Assembly: GCA_020049855.1 (NCBI GenBank)
Contig: JAGVLJ010000009.1
Location: 1 to 64,000 of the forward strand
Reading direction: 5' to 3'
Source: Bacteroidia bacterium
GTDB lineage: Bacteria > Bacteroidota > Bacteroidia > UKL13-3
DNA: 64,000 bases
Shown here: positions 44,385 to 52,328 of the stretch, piece by piece
Layout: every line of letters begins with the position of its first letter
Numbering within the stretch: position 1 is the stretch's first letter
The notes under the pieces: generated by a model
Database searches by the model: none
What the model was told of the DNA's origin: nothing
What the model saw: only the letters and a program-made list of their open reading frames with translations
Translations under genes and position numbers: made by a program

Positions 44385-45701
44385 TTATTCGTAAAATTCA
44401 ATTCCATACTTTTTCAGTTCTTTCAATATAGGTTGGTAAAATTCTTCTGTGAGTGGAATCACCACTCCCCTTGCTTTAATTTTGTTTTGTAAAATGAGTT
44501 TTACCGCAATAGCCATTGGCAGTCCAACAGTTTTGGCCATAGCCGTGTACACTTCATTTTCCCCTTTCACCACCAATGAACTGATACGTTTTTTTATTTT
44601 TCCGTTAAGCGAATAGGTAAGCTGATGTTGCATCACAATCATGTCTAATTCACCCTTGTTCAGTTTCCATTTTTCCTGAAGTAATTTCTGGAGTGCCTGT
44701 GCCGGACTACCTTCTGCAATGCCCAGTTTTTTTTCTTCCAAAATACCAAGCCACTGTAATTTTTTGAACTCAGCACTTTGTTTGCTGATGCCAAGAAAGG
44801 CACAAAGATTCTGTTCCACCGATCTGTTAGATGAGGGAAGTAGCGCACTAATCAATTCGCGCCAGGTAAGGCTGTCTGAATTGGTAAGTTTCAACTGATC
44901 ATCTGTAAGACCAAGTTTAATCAATTGATTCCATGATTTGCAAAAGCCTTTCCTGCGCAAAGTGCCACGCAACACAGTAGAGGTATTTTCAATTCCGTAA
45001 GGTTTAATGTAGCTGTTCGAGTCCCGGTTGGCATAGGCTTCAAACAAGCCGTATCCTTTTACCGGGATAGTTTCGGTTTGCAGAAAGATGCGGTTGTAAG
45101 GAATAAATTTGAGTTGACCATTCTCAGTATAGGTAGCTGTAGCATTTCCGGCTAAAATAACATTGCGCGGGTTCCAGGTAAATTTGTAATTCCAAGGATT
45201 GGTATCGTATTCCGGAGCCACCAATCCGCCACAATAGGATTTGAACGATTCAATTTGTCCGCCACCCGATTTAATTTCATTCAGCATTTGCATAGCCGAA
45301 AGGTGATCAATCCCGGGGTCTAATCCGATTTCATTTAATAACAATACATTTGCTTTTACGGCAGCCCCATGTAGTTTTTTCATTTCGGGCGAAATGTAAG
45401 AAGCGGTGACGAGGTGTTTTTTAAACTTCACACAATCCTTCGCAATAATGAGGTGCAGGGCAGGGGGCATCATGGAAACCACCAGTTCGTGTTTCTCAAT
45501 CAGGGTTGCGCGTTTTGCTTTATCAAGTATGTTAAGTTCAATGGCAGTGCCGCGCTCATGTTTTTTTATTTTTGATAATGCTAGAGCCAGCGATTGATCG
45601 GCTACGGTAATCTGCCAGTTTTCTTTTTTACTTTGAGCCAGTAAATATTTAATAAGGTATGAAGCGGATAATCCGGCTCCGAAAACCAGTATTTTTTTCA
45701 T
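44385..45701 (-). CDS. Saccharopine dehydrogenase family protein
   Basis: A 438-residue NAD(P)-dependent oxidoreductase. The N-terminal Rossmann motif is KILVFGAGLSASYLIKYLL, followed by VVSMMPPALHLIIAKDCVKF and LLNEIGLDPGIDHLSAMQML, then GGLVAPEYDTNPWNYKFTWNP, the signature of glutamate-forming saccharopine dehydrogenases (the LYS9 or LKR/SDH half). It would split saccharopine into lysine or aminoadipate semialdehyde and glutamate, hence lysine breakdown. ATG at 45701 begins the Rossmann strand. Divergent from cdd. Confidence 0.88.
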   Translation of the reverse strand: MKKILVFGAGLSASYLIKYLLAQSKKENWQITVADQSLALALSKIKKHERGTAIELNILDKAKRATLIEKHELVVSMMPPALHLIIAKDCVKFKKHLVTASYISPEMKKLHGAAVKANVLLLNEIGLDPGIDHLSAMQMLNEIKSGGGQIESFKSYCGGLVAPEYDTNPWNYKFTWNPRNVILAGNATATYTENGQLKFIPYNRIFLQTETIPVKGYGLFEAYANRDSNSYIKPYGIENTSTVLRGTLRRKGFCKSWNQLIKLGLTDDQLKLTNSDSLTWRELISALLPSSNRSVEQNLCAFLGISKQSAEFKKLQWLGILEEKKLGIAEGSPAQALQKLLQEKWKLNKGELDMIVMQHQLTYSLNGKIKKRISSLVVKGENEVYTAMAKTVGLPMAIAVKLILQNKIKARGVVIPLTEEFYQPILKELKKYGIEFYE

Positions 45702-45754
45702 GTGCACTAATTTCAATGCACAAAGCTAAGGTAATTATTGCGATGTGCCGATAC

Positions 45755-45785
45755 TTGTAGTTTTCCCATATTGGTTGTAAGTTTG
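45755..45785 (+). promoter_or_regulatory. Promoter of cdd
   Basis: TTG at 45755-45757, 20 bp, then TAAGTTTG at 45778-45785, an exact -33/-7 pair. The cdd ATG starts 9 nt beyond the -7 box, implying almost no 5' leader. Confidence 0.6.
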
Positions 45786-45794
45786 AGTGAAACC

Positions 45795-46277
45795 ATGGTA
45801 GAAAAAATTCAATACCAAAGCGAAGGAGTACTGGTTGATGAATCAGACCTTACCACCGACCAACGGCAGTTGTTACAGAAAACCCGAGGCCTGTTTGCAA
45901 ATGCCTATGCCCCCTACAGCCGTTTTAGGGTTGCCGCAATAGCCTTGCTTGAAAATGGCATCATGGTAACAGGAACAAATCAGGAAAATGCAGCCTATCC
46001 ATCGGGCTTGTGTGCAGAGCGGGTAGCCTTGTTTCAGGCGGGTTCTTTATATCCGGATATGGCTGTTAAAACACTATGTATTTCGGCAAAAAACGAGCAG
46101 AAGCTAACCGATAAACCGGTATCACCCTGCGGAGCCTGTTTGCAAGTGATAAGTGAAAGTGAATACCGCCAGCAAAAACCGATGACACTCATGCTGGCCG
46201 GAGAAAGCGGGAAAATTCTGTTGATTGAAGGGGTGAAAAATTTATTGCCATTCAGATTTTTGCCCCATGCGTTGTGA
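45795..46277 (+). CDS. cdd: Cytidine deaminase
   Basis: A 160-residue zinc enzyme converting cytidine and deoxycytidine to uridine forms. The AYAPYSRFRVAAIALLENG segment, the active site AAYPSGLCAERVALF with the catalytic Glu after Cys-Ala, and PCGACLQVISE with the other two zinc cysteines are complete, as in the homotetrameric class. ATG at 45795 fits both the family N-terminus and the promoter. Its end overlaps the next gene by 11 nt. Confidence 0.94.
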   Translation: MVEKIQYQSEGVLVDESDLTTDQRQLLQKTRGLFANAYAPYSRFRVAAIALLENGIMVTGTNQENAAYPSGLCAERVALFQAGSLYPDMAVKTLCISAKNEQKLTDKPVSPCGACLQVISESEYRQQKPMTLMLAGESGKILLIEGVKNLLPFRFLPHAL

Positions 46278-47019
46278 AATTATTTTTCTGAGCGTATTTT
46301 TTTTGTCTATTTTAAGCGGCAAGGCACAGCACGACACTACGCAGGTTTATGTAAAGGAGTTTTTACCTGCCGACAGCATTCATAAACTTTGGTTAGGTAT
46401 TGAAGGGGGATTAGAATATAGCGACCGTTATTTTAAAACCAGTGACCGCTATTATGCTTCGCGCACAAATTTTACCAATGTAGATAAGCGGATACCCGGA
46501 ATTTCTTTTCATATTGGAGTAGGTACTTATTATACGCTCAATCATGCCTGGAAAATGGAGTTAGGAGTTCAATTTTTAATGAACACATATTCCATTGTCA
46601 AATATAAACAGCCTTTTTTATCTAAATCAATTATAACCGGGAATGATTCACTTTTGTATAAAGATATAGGGTTTGATTATTATCAGTCCTATCTCTATTT
46701 CCCTTTATATATCAAGCATATTCTATATGAAAAATCAACTTTTTCCGTTTATGCCTCGGGCGGAACGGGGTTGCTGATTTTGCTCCTTGATGCTGACAGG
46801 AATGATTATGCCAATAGTTATACGCCTTATCAGCTTACCTATAATCCGCTTACCATTACCTGGCATGCTGGCGTGGGTATTTTTTATAAATTATCACCCG
46901 ATTTACTGCTTAAAATCGAACCTTCCTTCAGGGCAACCGTTACTTCTCCGTTACAACATCCTGACCGGGGTAATCTTTTCAATGCACTATTATCTTTGGG
47001 GTTGATTTATACTCAATAA
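46267..47019 (+). CDS. Outer-membrane beta-barrel-like protein
   Basis: A 250-residue protein with a signal peptide (IIFLSVFFLSILSGKAQ). The body has barrel-like strands: KLWLGIEGGLEYSDRYF, ISFHIGVGTYYTL, WKMELGVQFLMNTYS, FSVYASGGTGLLILLL, ITWHAGVGIFYKL and FNALLSLGLIYTQ. It belongs to the general Bacteroidota outer-membrane barrel type but to no family I can name. ATG at 46267 overlaps the end of cdd, giving a two-gene transcript. Confidence 0.7.
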   Translation: MRCEIIFLSVFFLSILSGKAQHDTTQVYVKEFLPADSIHKLWLGIEGGLEYSDRYFKTSDRYYASRTNFTNVDKRIPGISFHIGVGTYYTLNHAWKMELGVQFLMNTYSIVKYKQPFLSKSIITGNDSLLYKDIGFDYYQSYLYFPLYIKHILYEKSTFSVYASGGTGLLILLLDADRNDYANSYTPYQLTYNPLTITWHAGVGIFYKLSPDLLLKIEPSFRATVTSPLQHPDRGNLFNALLSLGLIYTQ

Positions 47020-47021
47020 AA

Positions 47022-47058
47022 AACCCTCCCTGATTATTTATCAGGACGGGTTGGGATT
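47022..47058 (+). terminator. Probable terminator after the cdd-OMP transcript
   Basis: Inverted arms AACCCTCCCTGAT and ATCAGGACGGGTT (two internal mismatches) around TATTT lie just after the stop codon, followed by GGGATTCTTTT. The T-run is short, so this is a weaker call. Confidence 0.5.
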
Positions 47059-47119
47059 CTTTTAAAATTTATTCATGATTTGAAACTTTTGATTGTAATA
47101 ATTGATAAAATGATTTGAT

Positions 47120-47461
47120 TTATGAAGGGACATCGCTTTTTTCAATTGACCATTGTACTTTGTGTGAGGTATTGTTATTTACCTCGCGGATATAGTATAG
47201 GTAATATTTCCGGTTATGTTTAGGTGGTAACTTTTCCGGTTTTGCTGAACAAGTTTTTGATAAATGGTTTTGCTTCTTTTTTTGGAATTGATTTTAATTC
47301 CTTTTTCTCTTTAATGAGCTAATTGAAAAAATAACTGCACATTGTATAGCAACAAGTTTTCATTCAATGAAGCCGTACCTCCTCCATCATTGCCAGAGAT
47401 GGGAAGGTAGTTGTATTGCTTTGCCGTTTTACAGCCTAACATGATTAATGCAATGGTTCAT
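47120..47461 (-). pseudogene. Decayed lipoprotein gene with several frameshifts
   Basis: Read leftwards, three frames join into one protein-like sequence. From an ATG at 47461 a small frameshift leads into TIALIMLGCKTAKQYNYLPI, a lipoprotein signal with its Cys, then SGNDGGGTASLNENLLLYNV. A second shift near 47310 gives LIKEKKELKSIPKKEAKPF then IKNLFSKT. A third near 47235 gives LPPKHNRKYYLYYIREVNNN and TSHKVQWSIEKSDVPS, ending at a stop at 47120-47122. The parts add up to about 110-115 residues. A -7 box (TACCTTTG) remains upstream. No intact frame spans the region, so the gene is broken, unless there are sequencing errors. Confidence 0.55.
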
Positions 47462-47467
47462 GGGAAA

Positions 47468-47475
47468 CAAAGGTA
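47468..47475 (-). promoter_or_regulatory. -7 box of the decayed lipoprotein gene
   Basis: TACCTTTG on the minus strand, exact match to TAnnTTTG, ends 6 nt before the relic ATG at 47461. No TTG lies at the -33 position. Confidence 0.35.
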
Positions 47476-47489
47476 ACTATTGAGTCGGA

Positions 47490-47882
47490 TTATTGTGCCG
47501 GGGACATTGTTTCTTTTGGTACAACTTCTACACGTACTCTGGCCAATCCGGATTGTATCATGTCCAGTTTTCGGGCAGCGGCTACCGATACATCAATAAT
47601 TCTTTTTTTGCTGGCAGGCCCGCGGTCGTTAATGCGCACTACAACGCTTTTCTGATTTTGCAAATTGGTTACTTTTACTCGTGTCCCAAACGGGAAGGTG
47701 CGGTGTGCGGCAGTGAGACTGTCGCGGTGCATGCGTTCGCCACTTGCAGTGCGGCTATTATGAAACTTTTTCGTTCCATAGTAGCTGGCCACCCCGGTTT
47801 GCGTAAGCGGGTATTTATTTTCCGGTTTGGGTTGTTTAACCGGAATAAAGGGCAGCAGAAAAAAAATAAGTGCGTATTTCAT
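47490..47882 (-). CDS. RlpA-like septal ring lytic transglycosylase domain protein
   Basis: A 130-residue secreted protein: a hydrophobic N-terminus (YALIFFLLPFIPV), then a double-psi beta-barrel with TGVASYYGTKKFHNSRTASGE, RMHRDSLTAAHRTFPFGTRV, and VVRINDRGPASKKRIIDVSVAAARKLDM. The Arg-x-Asn-Asp-Arg-Gly-Pro motif with the catalytic Asp is intact. RlpA proteins cleave peptidoglycan strands without stem peptides in some bacteria; this short form lacks the SPOR domain. ATG at 47882 is chosen as start. Confidence 0.9.
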   Translation of the reverse strand: MKYALIFFLLPFIPVKQPKPENKYPLTQTGVASYYGTKKFHNSRTASGERMHRDSLTAAHRTFPFGTRVKVTNLQNQKSVVVRINDRGPASKKRIIDVSVAAARKLDMIQSGLARVRVEVVPKETMSPAQ

Positions 47883-47988
47883 GCGGATAAGCAATCAAAA
47901 ATATCCGTGAGTATTCCCAAGGTACACACATGCTTTGGTACACCCAAAAAAATTAGCGGAATGTTGAAAACTTACAGGCCTCAGCGGG

Positions 47989-49170
47989 TTATTCTACTTC
48001 CAGCAATAATCCCTTAAGGTATTCACCCTCGGGATGAAAGATATTTACCGGATGATCGGCCGGTTGGGTAAACTGATACAGAATACGCACATTTCTGCGG
48101 GCATCGGCAGCTGCCGAAAAAACTATTTTGCGAAATAAATCCCTGTCAATATTTTGCGAACAGGAGAAGGTGAAAATTAACCCTCCGGCTTTTATTTTTT
48201 TAATGGCCGCCATATTCAGTTCCTTATATCCACGGGCTGCATTATCAACTGCCCTTGCATTTTTGGCAAAAGCTGGCGGATCAAGAATTATGATGTCATA
48301 GTCAGTATCAGCTGTTTTGATGTAATCAAAACAATCAGCTGCAAATGACTGATGCTTATTCAAGGAGGGGAAATTGAGTCTAATGTTTTCATCACAAAGC
48401 TGGCAGGCTTCTTTTGAGATATCTACGGAATGTACCAATGAAGCTCCTCCGGCTAAGGCATACGCGCTAAACCCACCGGTGTAACTGAATGTATTGAGTA
48501 TTTTTTTCCCCGAGCAAAATTGCTGAAGCAGTCTTCTGTTTTCGCGCTGGTCGATGAAAAAGCCTGTTTTTTGCCCTTTTTCTACATCAACAAAAAATTG
48601 CAATCCATGTTCCTTTACAATCGTTTTTACTTTCTCCGGAGGGTTAATCCAGTCGGTGGAGGCCGAAACTTGTTCGATTACCTTCGAACTTTTTTTCGTT
48701 TTAAGGTAAATATGTTTCACACCAGCAATGTCCATAATGGCATTCAGTAAGATGTCCTGAATAAGTTGAGTTCCTTTAACAAGAATTTGTACGGAAGCAA
48801 TGGAATTGTACACATCACAAATAATTCCGGGCAAAAAATCTCCTTCGGCATGAAGCAAGCGATACGCGTTGGTTTCGGTATTTAATACATATTTTTCTCG
48901 CAGTTCAAATGCGTGTTGTACTTTCTGATACCAATACGTTGCATCAGCGACAAATGTAGCATCCGTATTAAATTCAAACATGCGGCACACAATTTGGTTG
49001 GCAGAAGAGTAAAATCCATATGCCAATACATCGCCATGGTTGCTGCACACCTGAACAATATCGCCTTCCCCTGCATTGGGTAATTGTTTAACGGCTCCTG
49101 AAAATAACCAGGGGTGTCGGTTGTAAATTGATCGTTCGCGACCGGATTTAATAATTAATTGCTGATACAT
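47989..49170 (-). CDS. Class I SAM-dependent rRNA methyltransferase, RlmI-like
   Basis: A 393-residue enzyme. The N-terminal PUA domain (residues about 1-75: SGRERSIYNRHPWLFSGAVKQLP, YGFYSSANQIVCRMF) is followed by an EEHEE-like region and a Rossmann methyltransferase with KTGFFIDQRENRRLL, ILNTFSYTGGFSAYALAGGAS, YDIIILDPPAFAKNA and FTFSCSQNIDR. This matches RlmI, which makes m5C1962 in 23S rRNA; the catalytic cysteine is the FSCS one. ATG at 49170. Confidence 0.9.
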   Translation of the reverse strand: MYQQLIIKSGRERSIYNRHPWLFSGAVKQLPNAGEGDIVQVCSNHGDVLAYGFYSSANQIVCRMFEFNTDATFVADATYWYQKVQHAFELREKYVLNTETNAYRLLHAEGDFLPGIICDVYNSIASVQILVKGTQLIQDILLNAIMDIAGVKHIYLKTKKSSKVIEQVSASTDWINPPEKVKTIVKEHGLQFFVDVEKGQKTGFFIDQRENRRLLQQFCSGKKILNTFSYTGGFSAYALAGGASLVHSVDISKEACQLCDENIRLNFPSLNKHQSFAADCFDYIKTADTDYDIIILDPPAFAKNARAVDNAARGYKELNMAAIKKIKAGGLIFTFSCSQNIDRDLFRKIVFSAAADARRNVRILYQFTQPADHPVNIFHPEGEYLKGLLLEVE

Positions 49171-49184
49171 AATCTGTATGCAAA

Positions 49185-49220
49185 AATAAAAGCTCCCGTT
49201 TACTTACGGGAGCTTTTATT
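49185..49220 (-). terminator. Terminator downstream of the DUF4476 gene
   Basis: A perfect 15-bp stem (AATAAAAGCTCCCGT and ACGGGAGCTTTTATT) with a 6-nt loop. Leftwards it is followed by TTTTATTTTT, so it should end the transcript of the gene at 49241-50275 just before the RlmI-like start. Confidence 0.82.
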
Positions 49221-49240
49221 AGTTTTATGAAAGAAAACAC

Positions 49241-50275
49241 TTATTTGCTTTCGATAAATTCATTTAAATCATCTACTGAACTGGAGAATTCAAACGCATC
49301 ATTAATTAGGTAGTAATTGTTTTTTTCAACGCACTTACCATACGCTAATTTGGCAAAATCAAGCTTAGTTGCTTCGAATGAAAATAGCTTCATAACGGTT
49401 TTTATTTGGGCACAGTTTAAGTAGTTGCCTTTTAATACCTGTTTAGCAACCATCAGTTTATTTTCTTCAAATGATTGTGCCTTGATAGAAGCCACTGCCT
49501 TGTCAAAATCCATAGAGTACATGGCATGAACTGGTGTATTGGTTTTATCCGGTTCTGTAGAAGTTGAAGTTGTGGGAGTATGTCCAGTGGTAGTTTTAGT
49601 GGTAGTAGTTTTTGTTGTAGTGGTGGTAGTGGGTGAAGGGGAAGTAGTATTCGTATTTACATTCAATCCAGTGCCATTCATATTCAAGTTCATATTCCCG
49701 GAATTTGGATCTATGTTCATATTTAATGAAAATCCAGTATTGGGTGTTGTAGCAGTTTGACCACCTGTGGTGGTGGTGGTGGTATTTACAGTTACTGTGG
49801 ATATCGGACGAACAACTTGTTCTGTGTTTAGAGCTTCTCCCTGCCCATAAACTATTACCTCCTGATCTTTGGTTGGAGCTGCCATACCTCCGTTCTCTGC
49901 TGCCGAAAACGGACGCAATACATAACGTTCGTAAACTTTAGGATCTGGGGCGTTCGGTCCTTTAGTTTTTTTGAACGCGGCAGGAGTATTTTTTTTACGA
50001 ATAATGTAAACATAATCAACACCGGCATCCATTCCCACATTTTGATTTATTTCACCAAGTGAATCGATCTGGAAAACTATTTTTATTCGGTAGAAATTTG
50101 GAGAAAGACCCTGAACTTTTACATTGTTTTCTGGTACGGCATTTTGCACAACTCCGTTTACGAGCACCCAAAATTTTTCACCTTTATCGGAAAAAAAAGA
50201 AACGGTGCCGTTTTGAGCAACTGCAGATACTGAAAGTGCCAAAGCAAATAATGCTACGATGTATTTTTTTTTCAT
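49241..50275 (-). CDS. Secreted DUF4476 domain protein with a Thr-rich linker
   Basis: A 344-residue protein with a signal peptide (YIVALFALALSVSAVAQ). An N-terminal beta domain (about 20-90, FFSDKGEKFWVLVNGVVQN, NFYRIKIVFQ) is followed by a Thr/Asn-rich low-complexity linker (about 155-245) with runs of threonine, and a C-terminal DUF4476 helical domain (FDKAVASIKAQSFEENKLMVAKQ, KLFSFEATKLDFAKLAY, NYYLINDAFEFSSSVDDLNEFI). The domain is common in Bacteroidota secreted proteins and has no known function. It follows a lipoprotein gene 60 bp upstream. Confidence 0.82.
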   Translation of the reverse strand: MKKKYIVALFALALSVSAVAQNGTVSFFSDKGEKFWVLVNGVVQNAVPENNVKVQGLSPNFYRIKIVFQIDSLGEINQNVGMDAGVDYVYIIRKKNTPAAFKKTKGPNAPDPKVYERYVLRPFSAAENGGMAAPTKDQEVIVYGQGEALNTEQVVRPISTVTVNTTTTTTGGQTATTPNTGFSLNMNIDPNSGNMNLNMNGTGLNVNTNTTSPSPTTTTTTKTTTTKTTTGHTPTTSTSTEPDKTNTPVHAMYSMDFDKAVASIKAQSFEENKLMVAKQVLKGNYLNCAQIKTVMKLFSFEATKLDFAKLAYGKCVEKNNYYLINDAFEFSSSVDDLNEFIESK

Positions 50276-50335
50276 ACTGATTATAATATTTTAAAAGAAT
50301 CCTATAAAAAAAGGGACTATTCAGGTTATTTTTTG

Positions 50336-50950
50336 TTATTTGCCGTTTGATAATTTCTCCATTTCCTGATTGAAGATTTGCTCATACTTCATCTTATCGT
50401 AGTCTAACTGAAGTTTTGCATCAGAAGAGATTTTATTATTCAGGGCTGTAAGAACCGTAGATTTGTTGGCTTCATAAACCACCCATACTGTAAAGGCTCC
50501 GTCAGTTTCTTTAAAAACTTTTTGTGCCATTGGGTTCAGGTCATACAAGGTAAGGTTTACTACCTCTCTTGAGAGTTCTTCAAATTTGTTTTCAAACTCT
50601 TGTTTATTCCCAATTGAACGTTGATTGGTGTACTGATCGGTTACTCGTTTAATGGTGGCCTGAATGTTTCCGGCTAATGCAGCTTTGGTGTTTTGCTCGG
50701 CAATTTTTTGGGCAGTGGCTAAATCGGGGCTTTTACCCGACTGACGAGCTCTGAAAAAATCCTTATCCGATTTATACTCTTTGCTCTCAAATGGAAGAGC
50801 TACTTCTACTGAATTATTTAGTGCTTTAATTTCTGTAGGAGCCTCTTTTTTGGGCTTCTTTTTACATGAGGTAAGTGATGAAGTAGCTCCAACTGAAATA
50901 AACAGAATGGCGAGAAGAGTAGTTGTTTTGTTAATGTAAATGCTTTTCAT
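50336..50950 (-). CDS. Lipoprotein of unknown function, LPP20-like
   Basis: A 204-residue lipoprotein: LLAILFISVGATSSLTSC gives a lipidated cysteine followed by KKKPKK. The segment DKDFFRARQSGKSPDLATAQ followed by KIAEQNTKAALAGNIQATIK resembles the alanine-rich helix of LPP20-type lipoproteins, but the match is from general pattern only. A C-terminal helix rich in Lys/Gln/Glu closes it. It is probably in one transcript with the DUF4476 gene. Confidence 0.65.
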   Translation of the reverse strand: MKSIYINKTTTLLAILFISVGATSSLTSCKKKPKKEAPTEIKALNNSVEVALPFESKEYKSDKDFFRARQSGKSPDLATAQKIAEQNTKAALAGNIQATIKRVTDQYTNQRSIGNKQEFENKFEELSREVVNLTLYDLNPMAQKVFKETDGAFTVWVVYEANKSTVLTALNNKISSDAKLQLDYDKMKYEQIFNQEMEKLSNGK

Positions 50951-51106
50951 AAAATTATTATTTTAAGATGTTTGTTATTGCTTTGTCAAATTACTTGCCA
51001 AAAGAAAGAAATTGTGGGCGTATTCCCTACTAAGTTGATTCCAATATGCTGATAAAGTGTAGAATAAATTTTATTGAATCAACGAATGGGGGAATGTTGA
51101 AGATGA

Positions 51107-52276
51107 TCAGCGTTGGTGTGGAATGGATTTACGCACATAGTTTGCGACCACGCAACTGTAACACTGACCCATTAGATCAAACAGGAATGGTTGTGCGTTG
51201 CCTCTGTTTATTCCAACAAAAAAGGATGCATCATGCAATGGCAAATAGAAACAGGCACTATTATATCCGTGTAATGAACCTATGTGCCCATAGGCAATAA
51301 AACCATTTCCAAAATTATATTTCATAATACCCAAACCATATTCATATCCGTATTCATCCACGCTTTCCGGGGTAGTTTGCATCATGGCAAGTAGCGTTTC
51401 TCTTTTTTTGAAAAAATAACCGTGAAACAAAGTCTTTATAAATAAATTCATTTCGTCTGCTTGTGATACCACTCCTCCGGTTGCCCATGTCCAGCTTAAA
51501 TTATTATGGCTAATATCAACACCGTTATTATAACCGGCTGCCAATGGTGCTGCGGGTTGTTCATAGGTCCATACCGATGAGTTAAACATGTGCAAAGGTG
51601 TAAAAATCCGGTCTCTTAATACACTATGAAAGGGTTGTCCGGTTATTTTTTGAATAATCATGCCCAGCAAAATATAATTAGTGCTGCTGTAATGGTATTT
51701 ACCTGCTGTACCCGGAATAAAATAAGGCCGTCCGGCACATACGTTGTATATGAGCAGGTCTTCAGGGGTATAGTTTTTATCGGGAAAGTAAAGAGTTGAT
51801 TTTATAAAATTAGCATCAACAAAATCATAAATCCCGCTGGTATGCTTTAATAATTGGCGAATAGTGATAAGATTTCCATATGATATTCCGTTTAGCACAC
51901 AAATATTATCAGTAATAACATTTGGCAGGTATTTTCTCATTGGGTCGTTTAGTTTTAGTTTACCTTCTTCTTGCAACTGGAGGATAATGGTAGCCGTCAT
52001 CATTTTGGTGTTGCTGGCAACTCCCATTTTATGATATGTACTCATGCGTTCTTTTAGCTCGATATCTGCATAGCCCGAAGCTGCCTGAACAAGGCTGTTG
52101 TCCTTTAGTCGCCAAGACGACACAATGCCGGGAACTTCCGGATTGTTTTGCAAAAAAATATCAAGTTGTGCCTGTAATGTTTTTTGCCGAGCGAAATACT
52201 CTTTATCATCATCAGGTCTTACCTGGCAAGAGGTGAAAAAAAGTATCGCAATAAGTACTCTTACTAAATCTTTCAA
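51107..52276 (-). CDS. Serine hydrolase, beta-lactamase/penicillin-binding fold (class C type) lipoprotein
   Basis: A 389-residue exported enzyme. The start (TTG at 52276) gives VRVLIAILFFTSC, a lipobox with Cys17. The SxxK motif is Ser88-Lys91 (VASNTKMMTATI), the YxN motif is YHYSSTNY, and the KTG-type motif is probably HIG in YGHIGSLHG. RQLLKHTSGIYDF also fits the family. Members include esterases, D-aminopeptidases and carboxypeptidases; a true beta-lactamase role is not implied. It ends 52 bp before the beta-CASP gene's stop region on the same strand's upstream side. Confidence 0.85.
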   Translation of the reverse strand: MKDLVRVLIAILFFTSCQVRPDDDKEYFARQKTLQAQLDIFLQNNPEVPGIVSSWRLKDNSLVQAASGYADIELKERMSTYHKMGVASNTKMMTATIILQLQEEGKLKLNDPMRKYLPNVITDNICVLNGISYGNLITIRQLLKHTSGIYDFVDANFIKSTLYFPDKNYTPEDLLIYNVCAGRPYFIPGTAGKYHYSSTNYILLGMIIQKITGQPFHSVLRDRIFTPLHMFNSSVWTYEQPAAPLAAGYNNGVDISHNNLSWTWATGGVVSQADEMNLFIKTLFHGYFFKKRETLLAMMQTTPESVDEYGYEYGLGIMKYNFGNGFIAYGHIGSLHGYNSACFYLPLHDASFFVGINRGNAQPFLFDLMGQCYSCVVANYVRKSIPHQR

Positions 52277-52328
52277 AACCCAATTTTTGAGTAAGACCGT
52301 TGAGTTGGGTAAAACGCTGCATTGGCAA

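Noticed and set aside
49539-49760. A Val-rich plus-strand frame
   Set aside because: It is the antisense of the Thr-rich linker in the DUF4476 protein and has no independent support.
51107-52276. Beta-lactamase (antibiotic resistance) gene
   Set aside because: Only the general serine-hydrolase fold with SxxK and YxN is shown; the class C type family contains many esterases and peptidases, so a resistance function is not supported.
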